NCBI RefSeq assembly: GCF_050389805.1
Contig: NZ_CP130945.1
Coordinates: forward strand, 2,728,001-2,792,000
From: Bacillus_BD sp050389805
GTDB lineage: Bacteria > Bacillota > Bacilli > Bacillales > Cytobacillaceae
DNA: 64,000 nt
Direction of reading: 5' to 3'
Below are positions 57,956 to 64,000 of the stretch, in pieces. A model generated the notes under the pieces. It saw only the letters and a list, made by a program, of their open reading frames with translations. It ran no database searches and was not told the origin of the DNA. The position numbers and the translations under genes were made by a program. Each line of letters opens with the position of its first letter. The stretch's first letter is position 1.

Positions 57956-59173
57956 GTGTTTGATTTTGCAATTGTAGGTGGGGGAATTGTCGGATTATCA
58001 ACTGGAATGGCTATTTATAAACGTTTTCCGAATGCAAAAGTCGTTGTTATCGAAAAGGAAGCCGAGGTAGCACAACACCAAACTGGACATAATAGTGGAG
58101 TCATTCATTCCGGAATTTATTATAAGCCAGGTAGTTTTAAAGCCCGATTTGCTAGGCAAGGAAGTCAGTCTATGAAAGAGTTTTGTCAAACACATGGAAT
58201 TGATCATGATATTTGCGGTAAGGTAATTGTTGCAACGAAGCAGGAAGAGATCCCTCTACTCGAGAATCTATATAAAAGGGGATTAGAGAATGGTTTAAAT
58301 ATCCAGAAAATTCAATTAGGTGAATTGAAGGAAATCGAACCCCATGTAAAGGGACTAGGGGCAATCCGAGTTCCGCAGGCAGGAATTGTTAATTATCGCC
58401 AAGTAAGTGAGAAGTTTGCTAGTATTATAGAAGAACATGGTGGTGAAATTCACTTAAATACAAAGGTAGAAAAAATCAATGAAGAGCAAGATCAAGTTAC
58501 GATTGAAACGAACCGTGGAACGTTGAAAGTCCGTTTGGTCATTAACTGTGCAGGACTTCATAGCGATCGAGTGACGACAGCAGCTGGATATAAAACGGAT
58601 ATGAAAATACTTCCGTTTAGAGGAGAATATTATAAGTTAAAACCTGAAAAACGTTACTTGGTTAAACACTTAATTTATCCAGTACCAAATCCTAAATTTC
58701 CATTCTTAGGTGTCCATTTTACAAGAATGATTAGTGGTGAAGTGGATGCTGGTCCAAATGCTGTGTTAAGTTTTAAGCGAGAAGGATATAAAAAAACAGA
58801 TTTTAACGCAAAGGATTTGGCAGAATCATTGACATTTAGCGGTCTTTGGAAAATGGCTGGAAAATTTGCAAAAGAAGGATTAGATGAATACGTTCGCTCT
58901 TTTAGTAAAAAACAATTTACGAAAAGCTTGCAGGAATTGATTCCAGAAATTCAGGAGGATGATTTAATCCCTGCTCCAGCAGGAGTTCGAGCACAAGCGA
59001 TTCGAAACGATGGAAGTATGGTGGACGATTTTCATATCATCATGGGAAAAAGAACGATTCATGTATGTAATGCCCCATCCCCAGCAGCAACTGCTTCCAT
59101 TGAGATTGGAAAAGAGATCGTGAATCGGATTCCTGAACAAACACACTTAAAGGAAGCAGCTTTAATTATCTAA
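57956..59173 (+). CDS. lhgO: L-2-hydroxyglutarate oxidase
   Basis: A 405-residue FAD-dependent oxidase. FAIVGGGIVGLSTGMAIYKR is the FAD loop, and TGHNSGVIHSGIYYKPGSFKARF and AGVRAQAI are diagnostic of LhgO. It oxidises L-2-hydroxyglutarate to 2-oxoglutarate. GTG 57956 lies 8 nt after AAAGGAG; the GTG at 57947 is inside that site. It is the second gene of the gntR operon, and csiD further down makes its substrate. Confidence 0.9.
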   Translation: MFDFAIVGGGIVGLSTGMAIYKRFPNAKVVVIEKEAEVAQHQTGHNSGVIHSGIYYKPGSFKARFARQGSQSMKEFCQTHGIDHDICGKVIVATKQEEIPLLENLYKRGLENGLNIQKIQLGELKEIEPHVKGLGAIRVPQAGIVNYRQVSEKFASIIEEHGGEIHLNTKVEKINEEQDQVTIETNRGTLKVRLVINCAGLHSDRVTTAAGYKTDMKILPFRGEYYKLKPEKRYLVKHLIYPVPNPKFPFLGVHFTRMISGEVDAGPNAVLSFKREGYKKTDFNAKDLAESLTFSGLWKMAGKFAKEGLDEYVRSFSKKQFTKSLQELIPEIQEDDLIPAPAGVRAQAIRNDGSMVDDFHIIMGKRTIHVCNAPSPAATASIEIGKEIVNRIPEQTHLKEAALII

Positions 59174-59197
59174 AAATCTTTGGAGAGGTCGATCAAC

Positions 59198-59545
59198 ATG
59201 TTAAACGGAAAAACGATTTTCATAGCAGGTCATGCCCGCTTACCGCAGGGAATGGCAGCAAAAAGTGTATTTGAAACATTAACCATTACAGCAGAAGTAG
59301 ATGTAAAGTATGGAGTAATCCTTGAAGCATCTTGTACGTTGGCCACTGAACATGGTCGAGAGTTTATTGGAAGGCTGTTAAAAGGCATGAGTTTGATCGA
59401 CGGGATTGACGAAGCCATTCATGCTGTACAAACCTATTATCGGGGAAAAGCAACGAACGCACTGGTTGCGGCTCTTAAAGATTTAGATCAACACTTTAAA
59501 CAATTAAAAACAGGCGAATTGGTAAACCACTTAAAAACCAATTAA
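59198..59545 (+). CDS. DUF3870 protein
   Basis: A 115-residue protein. GKTIFIAGHARLPQGMAAKSVFETLTI and the central YGVILEASCTLATEHGREFIG match the DUF3870 family, which accompanies catabolic gene clusters in Bacillus. No biochemical role is known to me. ATG 59198 follows GGAGAGG. It lies 24 bp after lhgO and is probably co-transcribed. Confidence 0.78.
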   Translation: MLNGKTIFIAGHARLPQGMAAKSVFETLTITAEVDVKYGVILEASCTLATEHGREFIGRLLKGMSLIDGIDEAIHAVQTYYRGKATNALVAALKDLDQHFKQLKTGELVNHLKTN

Positions 59546-59547
59546 AT

Positions 59548-59598
59548 ATTTTTAATATTAAAAATTAATTGACAAATATTAAAACATTGTCATATAAT
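59548..59598 (+). promoter_or_regulatory. csiD promoter with upstream AT palindrome
   Basis: TTGACA (59569-59574), an 18-bp spacer and TATAAT (59593-59598) form a near-consensus sigma-A promoter. An 18-bp palindrome ATTTTTAATATTAAAAAT (59548-59565) lies directly upstream and may be an operator or UP element. Confidence 0.75.
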
Positions 59599-59623
59599 AA
59601 ACTTAACCAATTTATTAACGATG

Positions 59624-59752
59624 TTTACCTTTTGAAAATTTGCCTTTTCAAAACCGTAAATACGAATAAATCAGGATGCAACGGGAAAGTAAATAGGTTA
59701 ATGACTGTCTATTCGCTGTGACTCTAAATGCATTAGAGCGGTGAAGTGAATA
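59624..59752 (+). ncRNA. Structured leader of csiD, candidate cis-regulatory RNA
   Basis: A first hairpin pairs TTTAC-TTTTGAAAA (59624-59638) with TTTTCAAAA-GTAAA (59645-59660). TATTCGCT (59710-59717) can pair with CGAATA (59663-59668) or with AGTGAATA (59745-59752), which are mutually exclusive. Inside the second form sits CTCTAA/TTAGAG. It does not match lysine, glycine, SAM, T-box or other classes known to me. Confidence 0.5.
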
Positions 59753-59754
59753 TA

Positions 59755-59812
59755 AGCCAGTTGTACAATAGAGATCCTTTTTCATTAGGATCATTGTGCA
59801 ATTGGCTTTTTA
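59755..59812 (+). terminator. Intrinsic terminator (attenuator) in the csiD leader
   Basis: A 15-bp stem (59755-59769 with 59793-59807, two wobbles) containing an inner GATCCT/AGGATC stem, then TTTT. It lies between the csiD promoter and the csiD ribosome site, so it must be bypassed for expression. Confidence 0.85.
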
Positions 59813-59863
59813 TATTTCCTGTTGAATTTTCACCAATTTCACAAAAAACAGGAGGAATGAAAA

Positions 59864-60811
59864 ATGAGTATTGTTGAAAAGAAAACAACGAAATTTGAAA
59901 GAAAGACAGAATGTTATGAGGTAAAGCCTCATCCGCAAACAATCCGCTTATACCATATCCTAATTTCTAAAAACGCTATAATCAAATTTTTAGATCGAGT
60001 AGAGCAAGATGGATTGACTGTCCAATCCTTAGAATATACACCATATGCTCGTCATATTGTGGCATCCTATTTATTAGATGAACTGGGAGAAGAGTTTGGG
60101 GTATTAATTCGAAATATTATTCATGATCGTGAATCAGGCGGATTTACCCTTGGATTAGAAGGAGTTACGGAAAATACAGATGAATTTGTTATTTTCTCGA
60201 CAGCTATTTCTCATATCCTTGGAATACCGAATCATGATGCCATGTCAGGTAAATATTATGCTAGATTCACCGTTAAAGATACGGACGAAAGTGATTCATA
60301 TTTGCGCCAGGCATATCGTTTATTTACTTTCCATACGGATGGAACGTTTGTTGAGGAACCGACAGACTGGTTATTAATGATGAAAATGGTTGAACAAAAT
60401 GCTCGTGGCGGAGAGTCGAGATTATTACACCTTGACGATTGGAAGGAACTTGACAAGTTTTCAAAACATCCGTTAGCAAGTCATAAATTTACCTATAAGG
60501 CACCTAAAAGCAAAAATGTGGACCAAGAAGTCGAGCGCGTTACATTCTTTAATTACAACAATAAGCCAGGTTTGTGTTTCATTGATCAATTTGTTTACCC
60601 TGAATCCATTGAACAAGCGAAATATCTTCGGGACTTGTCCCAATCAATGGAAAATGACGAAAGTGTAATTGAACTTGAACTTCCAGTTGGCGACCTAGTT
60701 GTCATCAATAATATTTTTTGGGTTCACGGTCGTGCAGCGTTTGAAAAAGATCCAAACTTAAATCGCGAATTATTACGTCAACGTGGTCGTTTTAATGACA
60801 ATTTAGTTTAA
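59864..60811 (+). CDS. csiD: Glutarate 2-hydroxylase CsiD/GlaH
   Basis: A 315-residue Fe(II)/2-oxoglutarate dioxygenase. FHTDGTFV provides the His-x-Asp, WVHGRAAF the distal His and LLRQRGRF the Arg that binds 2-oxoglutarate. It converts glutarate to L-2-hydroxyglutarate, the substrate of LhgO; the pair forms the glutarate branch of lysine degradation. AGGAGG precedes the ATG. It has its own promoter and attenuator-like leader. Confidence 0.9.
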   Translation: MSIVEKKTTKFERKTECYEVKPHPQTIRLYHILISKNAIIKFLDRVEQDGLTVQSLEYTPYARHIVASYLLDELGEEFGVLIRNIIHDRESGGFTLGLEGVTENTDEFVIFSTAISHILGIPNHDAMSGKYYARFTVKDTDESDSYLRQAYRLFTFHTDGTFVEEPTDWLLMMKMVEQNARGGESRLLHLDDWKELDKFSKHPLASHKFTYKAPKSKNVDQEVERVTFFNYNNKPGLCFIDQFVYPESIEQAKYLRDLSQSMENDESVIELELPVGDLVVINNIFWVHGRAAFEKDPNLNRELLRQRGRFNDNLV

Positions 60812-60876
60812 CAAATTGAAAATCGATTTACCAACTAACCTTTAATCATATTTCCTAAACCCTATAACATATATTG

Positions 60877-60917
60877 ACTCCACTATTCAATAATTCTCTG
60901 AATAGTGGAGTTTTTTT
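60877..60917 (+). terminator. csiD terminator
   Basis: ACTCCACTATTCA / TGAATAGTGGAGT perfect 13-bp arms, then T7. Confidence 0.9.
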
Positions 60918-60961
60918 GCATTTTTCCCTGTAATATGATGTAGGGGTGGTATGTATCGACA

Positions 60962-61141
60962 TTATGTTTTATCGGAGCGATTACAATGATTATCCCAGGT
61001 ATGTTGACAGACGTAATCGGTGGGTGATTTTTAGTAGGTGTAGTTCTTATTCAGTGGATTAAAAAAGCACAAGGAACCAATCGTATACAAGATCATATGA
61101 TTCCTAATATAGAGGAACCTCCTTTGAATATCAAAAAATAA
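60962..61141 (+). pseudogene. 3' remnant of a TRAP/membrane transporter gene
   Basis: The frame reads GAITMIIPGMLTDVIGG, a TGA (61025-61027), then FLVGVVLIQWIKKA and a hydrophilic tail to TAA 61141. The hydrophobic PGMLTDVIG-type ending resembles the C-terminus of fused TRAP permeases. There is no N-terminal part and one nonsense codon (probably Leu TTA to TGA), so it is a gene fragment. Confidence 0.55.
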
Positions 61142-61150
61142 ATATTATAT

Positions 61151-61182
61151 AGGCGCCTTACAAAATGAAAGGTGCCTTTTTT
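61151..61182 (+). terminator. Terminator after the transporter remnant
   Basis: AGGCGCCTT / AAGGTGCCT arms (one wobble) and T6. Confidence 0.75.
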
Positions 61183-61258
61183 ATACATTTTTAAATTTGG
61201 CATGAAAAATTGCATTTAATATAGGTATAAATTCCAAAGCATAGAAAGGATGAATAAA

Positions 61259-62610
61259 ATGAAATTTGCAAAAATCAATGCTTAATTACCTGGGGAAAAA
61301 TCTAAAGATTTAGTAGAAAGACGTAATATATCGTTCCAAAAGGAGTAAGTAACGGAGTTCCTGCCTTTGCGCAATCAGCACAGGGGGCGTTAGTGACAGA
61401 TGTGGATGGAAATACATTTATTGATTTTGTTGGTGCTATAGGGGTAATGAATGTTAGACATAATCACCCTAAAGTCAAACAAGCCTTACACGAACAAGTA
61501 GATTAATTTATTCATACTGGTTTTAATGTGATGATGTATGAATCCTATATTGAATTAGCTGAAAAATTGGCAGCGATTTCCCCTGGTAATCATGAAAAAA
61601 AGGTGCTCCTACAAAATAGTGGAGCAGAAGCTGTTGAAAATGCGGTTAAAATCACTCGTAAATATACGAAAAGACAAGGAATTATATCATTTTCAAGGGG
61701 ATATCATGGTAGAACGCTAATGACAATGACGATGACGAGTAAGATAAAACCTTATAAATTTGAATTTGGACCATTTGCTCCTGAAGTCTATCGTGCACCA
61801 TATCCATACCAGTATCGTAGACCAGAAGGAATGACCGAACATCAATATAATGAACATATATTAAATGAATTTAAGAATTTCTTTATTACTGATATTACAC
61901 CTGAAATGATTGCAGCGGTTGTGATGGAACCAGTACAGGGCGAAGGTGGTTTTATTGTACCAAGCAAACACTTTGTCCAAGGAGTATATAAATTCTGTAA
62001 AGATAATGGCATCCTTTTTATTGCTGATGAAATCCAAACTGAGTTTGCCAGAACGGGGAAATATTTTGCGATGGAACATTTTAATATAGTTCCTGATTTA
62101 ATTACAGTTTCTAAAGCACTGGCAGCAGGAGTTCCATTAAGTGGAGTTATTGGTCGTAAAGAAATTATGGATGGAGCCGAGCCAGGAGAACTAGATGGAA
62201 CGTACAGTGGAAGTCCACTCGGTTGTGGGGCAGCATTGGCTGTTTTAGATATTATCGAAGAGGAAAACTTAAATCAACGTGCAGAAAAAATCGGGCAAAA
62301 GGTAATGGGAAAATTTGAACAATTGTATGAAAAGTTCGATTGTGTTAGCGATATCAGAGGGCTTGGAGCAATGTGTGCAATGGAAATTGTTACTGACAAG
62401 ATCAGTAATCAACCATCAAAAGATTTAACAAATAAAATCATTAAAGAAGCGAACAGTCGAGGGTTATTGCTATTCAGTGCAGGTGTCTACAGCAATGTTA
62501 TTCGTCTGTTAATGCCATTAGTTATAAGCGATGAGCAATTAGAGGAAGGATTAACGATTATTGAAGAATCGATTAAAGCTGTTTTAGCAAACGAAGTAAG
62601 TAGGGCATAA
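61259..62610 (+). pseudogene. gabT: Decayed 4-aminobutyrate/5-aminovalerate aminotransferase
   Basis: A class III aminotransferase of GabT type (PLP Lys in TVSKALAAG, NSGAEAVENAVK, ADEIQT) that should begin at ATG 61259. It is broken by TAA at 61283-61285, a frame shift near 61330 (VPKGVSNGVPA is in another frame), and TAA at 61504-61506 before FIHTGFNVMMYE. The residue after ADEIQT is Glu instead of the conserved Gly. The longest intact part starts at 61528 and lacks the first 80-90 residues. In the csiD pathway GabT would make glutarate semialdehyde. Confidence 0.85.
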
Positions 62611-62626
62611 AATGGTTTACCTTCTT

Positions 62627-62676
62627 CAAAAAAGACGATTTGAAACGGATTGACCACACGAATCATCTTTTTTTAT
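62627..62676 (+). terminator. Terminator after gabT remnant
   Basis: AAAAAGA(c)GATT / AATC(a)TCTTTTT arms with a long loop, then T run. Confidence 0.55.
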
Positions 62677-62714
62677 CCATTTATATTTTTAGTTTGCGCA
62701 CAACTGATGGCTGG

Positions 62715-62880
62715 CTGTCAGCGGCACTAATATGGTCATATAAATTGATTTATTTTTGCAGGATGGTGGCTCATCGGTGGCTTCCTCATGTATCGAATGA
62801 GACAAAACTTTAGACAAAATAAAACCTACTACTCACTACCAAAAGTATCTGAAGAAAATGTTGATTTGAGAAATATATAA
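62715..62880 (+). pseudogene. C-terminal remnant of a membrane transporter
   Basis: LSAALIWSYKLIY in one frame continues as FAGWWLIGGFLMYRMRQNFRQ in the next, then a polar tail to TAA 62880. This looks like the last membrane helices of a permease, frame-shifted and without its N-terminal part. In related clusters a GABA permease often follows gabT; this identity is a guess. Confidence 0.5.
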
Positions 62881-62884
62881 TCAC

Positions 62885-62930
62885 AAGGTGTCAGGTTATT
62901 CCAGTTTATGGATGGTGCCTGGCACCTTTC
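62885..62930 (+). repeat. Dispersed palindromic repeat
   Basis: AAGGTGTCAGG ... ATTCCAG ... ATGGATGGTGCCTGGCACC then TTTC, a nearly complete copy after the transporter remnant. Confidence 0.75.
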
Positions 62931-62981
62931 GTATGTTACAATAGGAATTAATAGATGATTCAGAACATTGGAGGTGAGTTC

Positions 62982-64000
62982 ATGTTAAGTTTTGAGGAAA
63001 AAAGGTCTATTTTTCGTTCATATAAGGATTTAATAGAAAAACCAACGAGTAATGGAAGGATTAATTATGAGTACCCGAAAAGTCAACAAAGAGGTAAAAT
63101 CCTTGCAACACAATTACATGATAATGGAAATGGATATGTAATTGGTAAATATTTAGAGCCTCAAGCACTCGAAAAAAAAGCGTACAAGCTAGATTCTCGC
63201 GGATGGATTAATATTAAGGAATTTACCGAAAGTGAATTACATGAAATCATTCAATTAACGATGAATTCTATGAATCATTCAAAACCAACTGTTCGAAAAA
63301 AAATACTCATTACTGAAAGATATTCACCTACTAAGATTGAGGTTCAAGCAATCTCCGAAAGCCTAGTGCGTTCTTGTCTTTATAACTGGATCGGATATGG
63401 GAATTTAAATGGTCCTGTTTGGTTTTTGGGGATGGAAGAAGAAGGAACAGAGATTTGGAGAAACCAAGCGAAAACTTTGGAAGAAAGTCTGAGGGTACGG
63501 TCCAGTTTTAATTTAAAAATGGGTTTTTCTCAAGTTTGGGAAGAATTATACAAAATCCCATTAGAAGCATTTAACGATTCAACACGATTAAAGTATGTAG
63601 CTGCTTTTTTATTGGAACTTTCAGGAGAAGAGGTAACAACGAAGAATATTGAAGACTATGTTTTTCAGGAAAGAAAATTAGGAGAAAAGGATTCCGATCA
63701 TTTTCTAGGAGTATTTAGACCGCTACCAAAGAAAAGAAAAGGGAGTATTGAACCTTATCAATCTATTTGGGAATCAATGGAATTTTATGAAAAGGAAATA
63801 GAAGAGAAACGGTTTGCCCTTATCAAAGAAAATCTTATATCCCATCCAAATGTTCAGCTATTAATTACATATGACGATGACTTAACTGAAAAACTACTCA
63901 ATTTTTTTGCAGATAGTGTCAAAAAATTGAGTTGGTGGGAAGTGAACGGCGAGAAATATAGTCTACATCAAATCAATCTATCAAAAGGACGAAACGTCCT
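62982..64000 (+). CDS. Unrecognised two-part protein, runs off the window
   Basis: A frame of at least 339 codons from ATG 62982 (GGAGGTGAG upstream) to the window end. Residues 1-95 form a compact basic domain starting MLSFEEKRSIFRSYKDLIEK. From about residue 135 a second part begins with WIGYGNLNGPVWFLGMEEEG, a pattern reminiscent of the uracil-DNA-glycosylase-like fold, where GxGNPxxxxWFxGMEE is common in uncharacterised proteins. I cannot assign function. It has no hydrophobic segments and is probably cytosolic. Confidence 0.7.
   Translation, partial: MLSFEEKRSIFRSYKDLIEKPTSNGRINYEYPKSQQRGKILATQLHDNGNGYVIGKYLEPQALEKKAYKLDSRGWINIKEFTESELHEIIQLTMNSMNHSKPTVRKKILITERYSPTKIEVQAISESLVRSCLYNWIGYGNLNGPVWFLGMEEEGTEIWRNQAKTLEESLRVRSSFNLKMGFSQVWEELYKIPLEAFNDSTRLKYVAAFLLELSGEEVTTKNIEDYVFQERKLGEKDSDHFLGVFRPLPKKRKGSIEPYQSIWESMEFYEKEIEEKRFALIKENLISHPNVQLLITYDDDLTEKLLNFFADSVKKLSWWEVNGEKYSLHQINLSKGRNV

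Noticed and set aside
59605..59812. Lysine riboswitch or T-box in the csiD leader
   Set aside because: The conserved L-box GAGGTGCG-type core and the T-box GGTGG element are absent.
61025..61027. Second Sec codon candidate in the transporter remnant
   Set aside because: The TGA is at a position expected to be Leu in a hydrophobic helix, the gene lacks its N-terminal part, and no redox motif is present.

Overview
The window looks like chromosome of a low-GC, endospore-forming member of the Bacillaceae. Signs of this are AAGGAGG-type ribosome binding sites, many TTG/GTG starts, hairpin-plus-T-run terminators, the cotJABC operon, a CwlJ-like germination hydrolase, a GerPF-like protein, a YjcZ protein, and Gly/Tyr-rich coat-like proteins with sporulation-type -10 boxes. 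I cannot fix the genus. There are no rRNA, tRNA, phage, IS or CRISPR features.

Layout. 0-7.3 kb: a beta-decarboxylating dehydrogenase, ASCH protein, secreted esterase, RlmCD-type rRNA methyltransferase and cotJABC. 8-12.5 kb: DGC protein, a DRE-TIM aldolase, a stand-alone PurC paralogue, DUF421, YmaF and YlbF-family proteins. 12.6-21.9 kb: repetitive coat-like proteins mixed with a molybdenum hydroxylase whose three subunit genes are split into two blocks, an S9 peptidase and germination genes. 21.9-24.5 kb: MerR/ABC exporter pair. 24.8-26.6 kb: macro-domain plus vWA pair. 26.8-28.5 kb: divergent vitamin B6 kinase and ECF S-component. 28.8-31.8 kb: MFS exporter and CBS proteins. 31.85-38.9 kb: one-carbon cluster behind a tandem glycine riboswitch (gcvT, gcvH, lpd, fhs, folD, fchA), then an SDR. 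40-42 kb: GerMN lipoprotein and HtrA-like protease. 42.3-44.1 kb: preQ1 riboswitch + queF, then a second preQ1 riboswitch + broken queC + VUT transporter. 44.2-48.7 kb: FrnE-like protein with an in-frame TGA, folate pabA/pabBC, purine permease. 49-57 kb: EamA, GNAT, isochorismatase, SfsA, HprK paralogue, TatD and an ABC-2 exporter. 57.2-62.9 kb: glutarate / L-2-hydroxyglutarate catabolism (gntR, lhgO, DUF3870, csiD) followed by decayed transporter and gabT genes. The last 1 kb holds a partial unrecognised gene.

How the genes work together. Glycine cleavage yields methylene-THF. The FolD here lacks the cyclohydrolase lysine and FchA sits beside it, so the two enzymes plus Fhs could oxidise C1 units to formate with ATP formation, or run in reverse. 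In the queuosine region the synthesis gene queC is destroyed, but its riboswitch remains and now precedes a putative precursor transporter, with QueF kept; this suggests a switch from synthesis to salvage. CsiD and LhgO convert glutarate through L-2-hydroxyglutarate to 2-oxoglutarate.

Most worth checking: (1) TGA replacing the first Cys of the CxxC motif in the FrnE-like gene, followed by a SECIS-like hairpin (candidate selenoprotein, or a nonsense mutation); (2) a structured, terminator-bearing leader before csiD that matches no riboswitch class I know; (3) the queC decay and salvage; (4) the FolD/FchA division of labour and an operator-like motif shared by two promoters of the one-carbon cluster; (5) a dispersed palindromic repeat with core GGTGCCTGGCACC.
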